Both the position numbers and the translations under genes were made by a program. 64,000 bases of DNA from Monocercomonoides exilis (lineage: Eukaryota > Preaxostyla > Oxymonadida > Polymastigidae): NCBI GenBank assembly GCA_001643675.2, contig LSRY02000002.1:161501-225500 (forward strand), read 5' to 3'. Positions 22,404 to 32,799 of the stretch are shown here, one piece after another (positions within the stretch are counted from its first letter, which is position 1; each line of letters starts with the position of its first letter). Under the pieces are notes generated by a model, which worked only from the letters and a program-made list of their open reading frames with translations, was not told the origin of the DNA and did not search any database.

Positions 22404-25229
22404 AGGAAACAATAATTAATGATCAATTGTTAAAAAATGATGAACATATAAGCTTAAGAGATTCATCTCGGGGAGAAAATCTCACATACATACGGAAGCT
22501 TCCATCCAAAAAAAACGTAAAAGGCTTTGAGGGGAAAATTAATGAATTTGTATGAAAAATTGAACTTTTTTAAAGTATAATTCTGCTGACTCATTACAGA
22601 GTAAGCTACTTCCTGACTTAACTGAAAAGCTTCTTTCTTCGCCAGAAAGCGCTTTAGCTGCTTTGAGGGTTATCAATTCATATTTAGAATTAGGTTTGAA
22701 TCAAGCATTTCTTTTGTTGTGTTGAGAATTACTCAACAGATAATGTCGTTATTTTTTGGAAGCTTTGCCAGTCTTATGCGATACAACCTATTCTTCAATG
22801 TCTTGAAAAAGAAAGTTCGATAAACATTATAATTGCAACGTTACAGATACTAACAAAATTAACATCTGGATTAAAAGAAATTACAATGATTGTTGCAACG
22901 CCAACAACAATTCATTACCTGATCAAATTGTTAACTTCGCCGTCACTTGAAATTGTTGAACTTGTGCTATCAATTTTGGGCAATATTGTTGCTGATCAAA
23001 ATGACCTTATTAAATGTGTTATTAGTGAAGGAATTGTTGTCGAAATAAGCCCTATTATCATTCGCATAATTTATATATTTCCTTCTGAATGGTTTGAGCA
23101 AAATATGAGGAAATCTTTAAAGCAAATGGAAGTCAATGAAATTGCCAACATATTGTCACCACATTCATTTTTCACATCAACAACTAGCTTATCATCAGAG
23201 ATGACATCGCCATCGCAGCAAACGTGCATAAGCCCACCGGCAACACCAAATCGACTCCAATCTCTACCAAAAACGTCTTCAATTTTCCAATTTGAAGTCT
23301 CGTCATCAATTCCTTATTCTCCGTCCATCACTCTTATAAGCAATCTGACGTGGCTGCTGTCTCAGCTGTTGAAAGCCCCTGTCAGCAAAGCTTTTGGGCG
23401 ACTGGTAATTCTTCTGCTGAAAGTCTTGCTGTACAGCACCATTCAGCAGATGAGGGAACTAAAATCGAGAAAAGCCAAAGCAGAAAGCAAAAGTGGCATC
23501 GAAAAAGGAGAAATGAGCAGCAAAGAGGAAGAGTCGATGATGGACGAGGAGCAGCTGCAGGAGGAAATGGCATACGACGAGCGGTTGTCGCACGCAGAAG
23601 TGATCCAATCCGACTCGCTGTGGATTCTGTCGCACATTTTTCGGGATGACTTTTTTGTTTCTGTTGCATTTTGCGACGATGATGTTGAATGGCTCGTCAA
23701 ACACAAGCTGAAGGAGAACGACGATTGCTTCGCCGAAGACAATTCTTTGCTGAACTGCCACAGCGGCGAAGAAAAGACACCAGCTATTGAACTTCCATTT
23801 GCGAAACAGATTTCTGAATGCTGCAACAATACGATGGGTGATTTTATTGTGAAGTGCTTGTGGTTTGCTGTTTATTTATTGCTTTTATTGCTTTCTTCTA
23901 ACAGGAATATTCCGCTAATGATACTCTCTTTCATTCAAATGCTTCAATCATCATCACCTTTTCCTAAACAAACACACCAAAAGCAACAAAGAAGCTGGGC
24001 TCTTTCTGCCAGCGCTGCATGCGTGCCAGTCAGTCTGCAGCACATACGCCTCTCATTCGCCTTCCTGCTCGATCGGCGTCGACTCTCTTGTCTGCTCTCA
24101 TTTTGTGCCTGTTTTGGCGTCGAGGCTGAAGTCGCTGGTGGTCGTCTCTCATATTTCTCTCTGGGAGAGCCAGCACCAAATCAAATCAACCAAGTTCTTC
24201 CATTCATTCATGTATGTCTCGAAAGTGTGGAGATTCGGGTGCGAAATCCTTCAGATCTTCTGCGACCTGACGAAGAGGATTAAGCCAGATGCGACTGTGC
24301 TGCTGGAGATACCAGAGGTTGTTGTTGACAACGATGGCGATTATCACTGGAGACAAATGAGAGCAAACACAAGTGAATCATTGGACGATGAAGAACAGTC
24401 ATTTCACCCTTCCACATCATCCTCTTTCACAACACCAGCATCTTCTACCATTTCAATCGTTGCTCTTCTCATTGGCATTCTCACATCAGACGCCAAAGAC
24501 GATGAAATCACCACAAAGTCCTTGAAGCTGCTGTATTGCCTGTTCCAATGCAGCTCTCCTGATCAGCGGAGGACGATGTGGCACGACGTGCTTTGGAGTA
24601 CAGAAGTTGTGCCAACATGGGCTGAATATGCAGTTGAGGTTGAATGGAAGGGAAAACACGGAATTGACCTGTCTCTTCTGACGAAAGCACTCAGCGCAAA
24701 GGAAGAGAAGGGCAGCCAAGGGAGGCAGTGGGCGAGTCTGATTGATGCCATTTCGCATCTTCTTTCTTCGCAGTCAGGAGCCATCGAACAAGTCCTGAAC
24801 TTGCTCGATCTGATGCTCCAGTGCGACAGACGCGACCGGAAAGGGCAAGCTCTTTCTGATCTTTCTGCCTCGCTGCTGCCTTCGCTCAGCGACGAGCTGA
24901 CACAAAGGGGAGTGCACCAAACACTCACCTGGCTGACCACATCACCTCAGCAGTGCGTGCGGGCAGAGGCACAGCGCATCCTCGCTGTGTTCTTTCCTTC
25001 AATGGACTCACCTTCAGAAGAGGCACTTGAGTCAGACGCTGACCAGAGCTGGCCAATAAGCGAAGCAAACACATCACACACATTTCAATCTTTGCCATCA
25101 CCTGGATGCCTTCCGAGTGTTCGAGATAGAGCTCTTGCAAAAGCAGCTGAAAGGCAACAACACCACTTGTCAATCGAACGTGCCCAAAAAGTTGAGAATT
25201 TGATTCCTTCTTTTCAAATTCCACCATGA
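22404..25229 (+). CDS. importin-alpha-like ARM-repeat protein (5' exon missing from model)
   Basis: The supported exons are 22404-22549, 22600-22693, 22740-about 23837 and about 24013-25229. The introns are 50, 46 and about 175 nt; the last junction is inferred because the frame must change between 23838 and 24030. The protein is an all-helical ARM solenoid. Successive repeats are visible as LLPDLTEKLLSSPESALAAL, ATLQILTKLTSG, LVLSILGNIVADQNDLI, SNLTWLLSQLLKAP (matching the family's NATWTLSNLCRGK repeat) and SDSLWILSHIFRDD (matching the ACWALSYLSDG repeat). That order is the importin-alpha/karyopherin one. Long Ser-rich and acidic insertions sit between repeats, and several of the Trp/Asn residues that bind nuclear localisation signals are replaced. 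A full importin-beta-binding segment is not visible. A role as a nuclear import adaptor is likely but not proven; a diverged ARM scaffold is the alternative. Confidence 0.6.
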
Positions 25230-25463
25230 ATTTCAAAAATTTGTTTTTTGTTTCATTTCTGAATTATAAAGTCATTTCACGAATTTATTTGGTAGTGATT
25301 CAATTGAACACAATCACTAATTCCACTTCAACGCGAGAGTTCATTTCTTTGTGCATTTCAGTTATTTAATTATCATTTATTATTTTCGATTGACTAAGAT
25401 TAAAATTTTGAACCATAACTGAAATTAATGTAAATTTTCTATTTTTTAAATTCACAAAGTATA
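25230..25463. other. intergenic spacer
   Basis: Short AT-rich spacer between two same-strand genes. No feature seen. Confidence 0.5.
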
Positions 25464-28400
25464 ATGATATGTGTATTTTACACATTATTATTTTGTAAAA
25501 TTTTTTGTGGTGAATTTTTTGGAAATACTTTGAAGAAGCATAATAGTCCCTATAACAATAATTTTTGTTTATGTAGTTCTTCAAAAGTTTTCTTTTTACA
25601 AAAGAAAAATCCTTCACAATCGCCTCTATGTAGCACTTCACATAACATACACTATTCATTAATAAACTCATCAACCATATATAACTGTTTATGTTTCCGG
25701 AAATATTCTCTTTTTAATTTGTTCACGATTTTTCGTCATTCCGAACTATCTTTGATTCATTGTACACTTTTTATAAAACACCATATTAACTCAAACACTT
25801 TTTATAATTTTGGTGTGGTATATATGTATAATATTTCATCAATTGCCGATTGTACAACAGTTAATTATCTTTCATCATTTTTTAAGGATGAAAGGGCTTC
25901 AGGGGACATTTTTGCGAGTAATTCGAAATTCACATCAGGAGAATTACATAATAAGTATTATAGACCATTATTTGGGGACGCGTTTGGCACCAGGCAAGTT
26001 ATAAAAGATTGTTATTTTGCTAATGTAACACAAAAAGTTTCATATCGCTCTTCGGAACCTTTTCTTTTCTCAAAATTTATGATGCCATTTTCACAAATTT
26101 TAGTTGTTTCATCTTTCTTCAATAAAGTCGACAGCCCATTTTCAGGGGGAATTGTTAATGGACTGAACGTTAGAGGAATATTTTATTCTACAAATAACAC
26201 TTTCAACGACTGCAAAACAATTTCACCAAATGCCGTAAATAGCAAATATGAAAAGCAACAAATTCTATTTTCTTCTGCAAGTTTTTCAATGGATTCATTT
26301 CAAAAATGCAGCTCTTCAGGAAGTGGAGATCCAACAGATGCATCTTCTTCAAATTCCGGAGGAGCAATTTATATATCAGGAACGAAAACAGCAAGAATTT
26401 CCATTTTTAAATGCGATTTTAGTGATTGTTGTACAGCTAAAACCCAATATGGAAGTGGAGGATCCATATATGCAAATAATATTTATTCTGTAAATATCAA
26501 CGAATCAACGTTTTCTCACTGCCTTTCTTTTGGCAGTGGAGGTGCAGTGTTTCTATCGAACATCCCAGAAACATATTTTTGTGAAAGTCGTTTTGTTAGT
26601 TGTGAAGCAGCAATTAATGGAGGAGGGGTGTGCCTTTGGAACATCGATTCTCCTCAGGAAGAAAAAGGGGTGGTCATTTATTTGTGTGAATTTCACTCAT
26701 GCAAGTGCAGTGCAACGCATGAATCCAATACGATAAATGAAAAAAACCTCGAAGAAAACTATCAATCCGAAGGTGGCTGCATTTTCCAGAGGAATTCCGA
26801 GCACATTTTCAGTGTTTCTCTTGAAGAGACACTTTGCTATTCAGGTTCTGCGCCATCAGCTGGCGGTGTTGTGTGGTCATGCGGAATATTACGCAGAAAT
26901 GAGCAAGTCATACTCTTAGGCTGCTTCTTTTCTAACAATACAATCACAGATCAAGAACATCAAAATGCTCAAAGCCAAGCCGTAGAAGCTTTATTCACTA
27001 ACAAATATTTATCCGCCTGCGACTTCATATTAGATGACTCGATGAGGAACTTTGACATTCTTACGCCATCGTTAATGTCATTTACAACAACACAAACAGG
27101 TTGCGCTTTGCATCGCACAGGTTTTTTCGAAGGGCAACAAGAATTTAAGGATTTCTGGATAAAATGGGGATTTGTTTCACGTTTTGTTGCTCCAATTCCT
27201 TCTAATAACCATGAAGAACTTCACAAGCTACACACTGCAACGACTTCTGCCTTTTCTGCACTTCAAAGCGATTCATCAGCATTCTTCCTTTCAAATCCTG
27301 AAATATGTGGGGCTATTCCTTCACAGCCGTGCTATTCAATCAGACAAACTTTTCTTTCTCCTGAAGGAATATCAATTCATTCAGTTGTTGCGTTGAGCGG
27401 TACATTTGATGACGAGACAGAAGGAATTCTTGTTAATGCATCAGAAATTGTCTTCACCTCAAAGACTAATGACTCAACAATCGATGCGACTGCCTTCGTG
27501 CCTTCTGATAATTCTGCTTTTATTTCAGTTATTGGAAATGGAAATTTTCGAATGGAAAATTTTATCTTGATTTTCGGTCCATCGAAGAACAATGGAAATG
27601 ACTTTACTCTGATTCGCTGCGATGCTCTCAATTACTTTTGCATCTTTTCCATTCAAATTATTTCTAAGTATTCATCTTTTTCTCAAAACAGCATAAATCC
27701 TTCCACAAGTCCTCTAATTGAATGCTCTTCGAATGAATTATCATTGTCGTTGTTTGTCATAAATAAGCATTACACAATCAGCAAACCTTTGATTTTATGT
27801 TCTGAGAAGGTTACAAAATTCTCAATTTCTGATTCTTCATTTACAAATATTCACAGGCTCGATGGGGAAGGTCCTTGCCTGCTAGGTTCAAACGAACTCT
27901 GCAGAATCAACATTGATACAGTGCGCTTTCTGAACTGTACTTCTGAAGATTCTCTAACAGGTGGAGTTTTGATGTGCAATGTTCTTTCTTCAGAGAGCTT
28001 AGTGCTATCTTCAACAGATATAGAATACTGCTCCGCATCTGGTTGCGATGTTACAGAGAATGAACATCTCCAATCCGAACTTAGTAGAGGAGGAGCTTTA
28101 TTCTTGTATCAACGAGATGATGCCATAATTTCTCCTGATTTTTTCAAGTTTGAATCGATAAAATTTTCAGATAACCAAGCTGCTATCGGCAGAAATGTAT
28201 TTATTGCATTGTACTCGTTTTCAAGTATCTCAACGCAAATGTTTAATTTCCTAAGATCACCTTCATATTATCCAGACACGGAAGAGAATGCATACTGTGG
28301 ATCGGAAAGAGTTACCTACAGAGAAAATGTTGACTTGCTGTCGTACTTTAGCGTTAAATCGGACATTATTTATATTTCTGATGAAGGTAGTCAATGGCCG

Positions 28401-31400
28401 TTCTGCGGAGATTTGAATGATCCATGTAATTCAGTGGAGTGTGCTATTCACAATATCAATAAAGCTGAAAATGAAGATGAGCCGGATCTTCTGAACTCTT
28501 TGTTTGTTTCTTCTTTGTTTACAATAAGAGAACCCGTTTGCATTACAAATATTACGCTTACCGGAAAGTTTTCAATTTTGGTCAAATTGGTCCACAATGA
28601 TATTGATCCAAACAAAGGAGTGGTTATGAACGCTCACTCTGCAACTGTTGCAAAGCAAAATGTTATTCTTTCAAGAGAAGGAATCAATTCTCCTTTATTT
28701 TTCTCAGATGGAGAGAGACTATCTTTGCGTCAAAGCTCATTTGCATATCAGCTTGAAGACCAAAATGCTCAACATTTTCTTAACTCCGAAGAAAATTTGG
28801 ATAATTTTCAAAGAAATGCAAGATTTAATGAAAAATTGGATCTTAAAATTTTCTCTTTCGTGAAAATTATTAATGGTGGACTTCTAATTGACGACATTCA
28901 AATTTTTCCTATTTATTTCGAAAAATCTGTAATGGAAACATTTTATTCCTTCGAAAAAAGGATAAGAGTCTCACCTGGCTACAAAAGCAACTCCCGCCAT
29001 ATGTTTATATTTTGCAGAAATTTTTCGATAGAAGGTAATTTGATTGAAAAAGGAAGTATATTCAATCTTCAAAGTGAATCTCCTCAAGGTATCTCTGATT
29101 CTTTAAGCGAGCACGTCGATTTGAGGGTTATCGAATGCAGATTTGTAAGTTCAAACACGTCAAGTTCAAATGCTTGCATTATGCACTTTGGTGATGTTTC
29201 TTCGAACTCATCGCAAATTTCATTGCCTTCTCGCTTTTTTTCAATCTCTTTCGAAAACACATCATTTCGCGGATGCATTTCTGAAAAGAGTCAAAAAGGA
29301 GATAATTTTTTTTGCAAGTTTTCTTCTTTGCAAAGTTTGGACATCGTCAATTCTTTTGTCGATGTTGTTGCAGATCCATCGAAATGTGGAGGATTTGCAT
29401 ATTTGCTTTGCGAAGACTTGTCCAGCGCATTTCTCTTCAACAGACTAAACTTCTTTACCGATACAAACTATCCAAAGGGGCTCGTTTTTATCCATTCTCC
29501 TTTTCTTGATTCAGTTTTTCACCCAGGGAAAGTGAAGTTTTTACTCCAAACGACCGACACAGATTTTTATTCTATTATTTGCGGGAGTTGCCTCGACGAT
29601 GATTCAGATATCGTTAACCTTCTTCAGCCTTTTCTTCCCCTTCGATTCTTTCAAACTGTGTATGTATCGTCAGTCGAAGGAGCAGACATATCTGTGTGCG
29701 GAGAGGCAAACAAGCCTTGCAAAAAGTTGATGGATGGAATTAGTCATCTCGACCCTTCTTGCAACTCTTGCTGTTTGGTCGTAGAGCAAACTATTGATGT
29801 TCCATGCCTGACAAGACTTTCATCTCTAAAAATTCGTTCACTGAACAACGAAAGCGAAGCTTATTTTATTATTCTTCTTAATGAAAGCATGAACATTGAA
29901 CAAAAATATGCCGTTGAACTTTGCCAAGAAATTAATTTTCAAAAATGCCATGTGAAATGGAGCGAGTACGAAAAAATGGATATTTCAATGGAGGAAATAT
30001 TTTTAGTGAGAGGAGGATGCTTTTCCATGGTGAATTGCTTTGTGAGCCCGTCGCAGGATGTTGGACGTGATGAATGGTCTTACATGAATCATCAATACAC
30101 TTCTATCTCTTGTGTAGTATTTTATTTAGTTAATTCGCAAATAATTATTGATAACTGCATTTTTGCAAATATTCGCAAAGTTGGTATTGGACCATCCATC
30201 ATCGATGCTTTAACTTTATCCTCCTTCGAACATACGCAGACAAATTGTACAATAATTAGATCACAATTCATTCAATGCACATCTTCTGATCATTCTTGCA
30301 CAGTTATGCGATTTGTCACTTGCCCTTCTTTTACTATGAAAGATTCTAACCTCACAGGAATTCCAACTGTAGAACCTTTGAAAAGAGAGAGTGATCCACA
30401 ATGCAATTGGGAAACGGGAATGCTGTTGCTTGAAAGTTGCCGCTCGATGATAACAATGTGCAATTTTAAGTATTCAGAATATGGAGCAATCAACTTGATA
30501 GGAGGAGAGATTGCATTGTGCGATTGTGGCTTTATTTCAAATGGTATTAAATACAAAGATTTTCCGTCTTTCCAGCAGAATATTGCCTGTTCAAAGAATG
30601 GAAATGTTATTTTGCAATCAATGTCGAGTTCCACACAACCTCCATTCTCTTTTGCAAATTCGTTTAGCAGCAAAAGCCCCCTTTCAATTTCTTTAATCAA
30701 TCAAACTCCGCCAACATCTGCTCTTCAATGGATATCTTCTGCAGACTGTACTATTTATCGAGAACCCAAAGCAACATTACCATCACTTTTTTCTCCTTCA
30801 GTTCTTGGTGCAAGCGGAGTGAATGCAAACGGCTCAATAACCTTATCTGTTGTGGGGAATGTACTTATTCCATGCTCACTGATTTTGGAAATTGGCTACT
30901 ATTCAGAAAAAGATGGCGAGTTTTCTTGGATGAACATCCCTTCAAAAGTGGAAAATGAAACTCACATTTATGCAACACTTAGTAGTGTTGACACACCTCT
31001 TTCTGTTGCGAACAATTTACAATTTATGGCCAACTTTCTTTTCTTCAAAAACATTGAATGCTGCATGAAACATTTGAAAATGCTTTTTGTTCCAAACTCT
31101 TCGCAGTCAAATCAATTTCCACAGAAAATACTCAAAATCTCTTCTGATTATAATAACTCTTTTGTTCGTGTATCAACAGAAACCAAAAATGGAAGATACC
31201 ACTCTTCAGAAGTTCCTTTGCATATTACGAAACTACCATCCAAAAATAGAACAAGAAAAAATAACTTAGTCATAATTTTAAGTGTCACCATCCCTTTCAA
31301 TGTCTTTATCATTTGCGTCAGCATATCGTTAATTTGTATCAGAAAGCAAGTGAAGAAAAAACACATGCAACAATTTCAAAGCTTTGAGCAAAAATTGAAT

Positions 31401-31496
31401 ATAAACTCAGATATCCTCGAGGAACGAGGCTTTTTAGCAGAGAATGACATAACTCAATATTCATTCGATGAAATCCCGCCATTCATGGAAGACTGA
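25464..31496 (+). CDS. Pmp-like beta-helix surface protein, 2,010 aa, short cytoplasmic tail
   Basis: A single intronless frame encodes a predicted type I membrane protein. Residues 1-16 (MICVFYTLLFCKIFCG) form a signal peptide, which supports this start. The ectodomain is built of beta-helix rungs with GGAI/GGAV motifs (SGGAIYISG near residue 295, GSGGAVFLS near 357) like the middle domain of chlamydial polymorphic membrane proteins. It contains three copies of a CGxxxxPC signature at about residues 614, 979 and 1411 that mark module starts. A transmembrane segment (VIILSVTIPFNVFIICVSIS) lies near residues 1933-1960, followed by a basic stop-transfer RKQVKKK and only about 45 cytoplasmic residues. 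The architecture parallels the giant receptor at 36719-49273, including a similar pre-membrane domain, but no kinase-like domain follows. The likely role is as a cell-surface adhesin or receptor; the ligand is unknown. Confidence 0.8.
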   Translation: MICVFYTLLFCKIFCGEFFGNTLKKHNSPYNNNFCLCSSSKVFFLQKKNPSQSPLCSTSHNIHYSLINSSTIYNCLCFRKYSLFNLFTIFRHSELSLIHCTLFIKHHINSNTFYNFGVVYMYNISSIADCTTVNYLSSFFKDERASGDIFASNSKFTSGELHNKYYRPLFGDAFGTRQVIKDCYFANVTQKVSYRSSEPFLFSKFMMPFSQILVVSSFFNKVDSPFSGGIVNGLNVRGIFYSTNNTFNDCKTISPNAVNSKYEKQQILFSSASFSMDSFQKCSSSGSGDPTDASSSNSGGAIYISGTKTARISIFKCDFSDCCTAKTQYGSGGSIYANNIYSVNINESTFSHCLSFGSGGAVFLSNIPETYFCESRFVSCEAAINGGGVCLWNIDSPQEEKGVVIYLCEFHSCKCSATHESNTINEKNLEENYQSEGGCIFQRNSEHIFSVSLEETLCYSGSAPSAGGVVWSCGILRRNEQVILLGCFFSNNTITDQEHQNAQSQAVEALFTNKYLSACDFILDDSMRNFDILTPSLMSFTTTQTGCALHRTGFFEGQQEFKDFWIKWGFVSRFVAPIPSNNHEELHKLHTATTSAFSALQSDSSAFFLSNPEICGAIPSQPCYSIRQTFLSPEGISIHSVVALSGTFDDETEGILVNASEIVFTSKTNDSTIDATAFVPSDNSAFISVIGNGNFRMENFILIFGPSKNNGNDFTLIRCDALNYFCIFSIQIISKYSSFSQNSINPSTSPLIECSSNELSLSLFVINKHYTISKPLILCSEKVTKFSISDSSFTNIHRLDGEGPCLLGSNELCRINIDTVRFLNCTSEDSLTGGVLMCNVLSSESLVLSSTDIEYCSASGCDVTENEHLQSELSRGGALFLYQRDDAIISPDFFKFESIKFSDNQAAIGRNVFIALYSFSSISTQMFNFLRSPSYYPDTEENAYCGSERVTYRENVDLLSYFSVKSDIIYISDEGSQWPFCGDLNDPCNSVECAIHNINKAENEDEPDLLNSLFVSSLFTIREPVCITNITLTGKFSILVKLVHNDIDPNKGVVMNAHSATVAKQNVILSREGINSPLFFSDGERLSLRQSSFAYQLEDQNAQHFLNSEENLDNFQRNARFNEKLDLKIFSFVKIINGGLLIDDIQIFPIYFEKSVMETFYSFEKRIRVSPGYKSNSRHMFIFCRNFSIEGNLIEKGSIFNLQSESPQGISDSLSEHVDLRVIECRFVSSNTSSSNACIMHFGDVSSNSSQISLPSRFFSISFENTSFRGCISEKSQKGDNFFCKFSSLQSLDIVNSFVDVVADPSKCGGFAYLLCEDLSSAFLFNRLNFFTDTNYPKGLVFIHSPFLDSVFHPGKVKFLLQTTDTDFYSIICGSCLDDDSDIVNLLQPFLPLRFFQTVYVSSVEGADISVCGEANKPCKKLMDGISHLDPSCNSCCLVVEQTIDVPCLTRLSSLKIRSLNNESEAYFIILLNESMNIEQKYAVELCQEINFQKCHVKWSEYEKMDISMEEIFLVRGGCFSMVNCFVSPSQDVGRDEWSYMNHQYTSISCVVFYLVNSQIIIDNCIFANIRKVGIGPSIIDALTLSSFEHTQTNCTIIRSQFIQCTSSDHSCTVMRFVTCPSFTMKDSNLTGIPTVEPLKRESDPQCNWETGMLLLESCRSMITMCNFKYSEYGAINLIGGEIALCDCGFISNGIKYKDFPSFQQNIACSKNGNVILQSMSSSTQPPFSFANSFSSKSPLSISLINQTPPTSALQWISSADCTIYREPKATLPSLFSPSVLGASGVNANGSITLSVVGNVLIPCSLILEIGYYSEKDGEFSWMNIPSKVENETHIYATLSSVDTPLSVANNLQFMANFLFFKNIECCMKHLKMLFVPNSSQSNQFPQKILKISSDYNNSFVRVSTETKNGRYHSSEVPLHITKLPSKNRTRKNNLVIILSVTIPFNVFIICVSISLICIRKQVKKKHMQQFQSFEQKLNINSDILEERGFLAENDITQYSFDEIPPFMED

Positions 31497-31600
31497 ACAG
31501 TTCAAGCTTCGCTTCTAGAGACATTTCATAAATTCCTTATCTCATATCAAATTTTGAACTTTACCAATATTTAATGGAATACAATAATCACCTGTTTGAG

Positions 31601-32217
31601 CGTATGAACTGTTCACGAGTATTATGCTGTCTCCATTCTTCACTCAGCTGTATCGACTGACGCCTGCGTTTATGCAGCAGATGAACGGGTTCTTGCATTA
31701 CCTGCTGAAGAAGTCGAAATTGGTGTGCTGCTTTTGTTTTCTCTTTTTTTTAATTTTAATTTTGATTTTTGTTTTCCTTTCTTTTTTTGTGGTGGGGATG
31801 GTGATTGTGCTGTGTGAGCAGCCAGCGCTGCGGTTCTTTGGGGAGCTGTATGAGCGGAAGGAGCTGATGTTTGACTTTGTGCGGATGTGGTTTATTTCGC
31901 TGTTTGCGAAGCGGTTCAGCGTGGAGATTGCGTCGGCGGTGGTGGAGGAGGTGCGGTGGGGAGACCCGTCGTTCCTGTTCCGGGCAGCGCTAGGGCTGCT
32001 GGTGGTGCTGTTTCCGGAGGGGAAGGAGGCGGCGTGGCGGGTGCGGGGAGAGCGGCGCGGGGAGGCGGTGGATGCAGTGCGGGGGCAGCTGCTGGGGATC
32101 AAGCAGGGGGTGGCGGCGGTGTCGGTGGGGGAGTTCCGGGAGGCAGTGCGGATGGTGGATGTGGAGTCTGGAGACGCCTTCTGGGCGCGGTGGAACTCGT
32201 TCGGGGGCGCTTCCTGA
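31601..32217 (+). pseudogene. 5'-truncated TBC (RabGAP) domain fragment
   Basis: Two exons (31601-31722 and 31822-32217, 99-nt GT-AG intron) encode the C-terminal half of a TBC domain: YELFTSIMLSPFF, the LTPAFMQQMNGFLHYLLKK helix, then PALRFFGELYERKE, the MWFISLFAKRF motif and PSFLFRAALGLLVVLF. The N-terminal half with the arginine and glutamine fingers is absent. Only about 100 bp separate this from the end of the upstream surface-protein gene, too little for the missing exons. It is therefore truncated, unless it starts at the internal ATG at 31624 as a non-catalytic product. The second exon is strikingly G+C-rich compared with the flanking DNA. Confidence 0.6.
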
Positions 32218-32790
32218 CAGGCCAGCAGACGCCTTGGATGAAGGAAAGAAAAGAGAAGCAGTTTATTTTTTTATTTTTTGTTTCTGACAAAATGCATTTG
32301 CTTGTTTGCTTGCCTCTGGCCCAACATCCTGTTTGATGTGGCGAGTGCTGCAAGATATTCTATTAATTTCCTCGTTTTTCATTTTCTGTTCTATTTGCTC
32401 GGCAGCCTTTTCACACAGCTTTTTGTGTCATTGCTCTTTTTCTGTTTTTTGAATTTTTTGTATTTTTTGTTTTTTTGTTTTTTTTTATCTGTTAATTTTC
32501 TGGCTGTGTGCTCGGGCAAGAATCAGAGTGTCCACTTCAGAAGTCCTGCTTTTTTTTCCATGTTTTATTTTTGCGGTGCTCCACCAGATGTGGAGAGATT
32601 TCTGTGTTTGGAGGGGTGGAGGCGAGTGTGGGCAGGATCAACACAAAATTCGCAGATCCGCTTTTTCTGCTTTCTGGAGCGGAAGAAACCGCAGCGGCAC
32701 ACAGCAACACAAAGAACCGATATTTTTGCGAGAGTGGGCTAACACGGCATAAAAACAGAGAATTTTTGGGTGTTTGATTTTCGAGACAAA
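32218..32790. other. spacer with possible 5' exons of the next TBC gene
   Basis: T-rich sequence at 32260-32510 looks intronic or untranslated. Several overlapping open frames at 32508-32777 might include a first exon of the downstream TBC gene, but no frame is clearly favoured. Confidence 0.35.
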
Positions 32791-32799
32791 ACTCCACAT

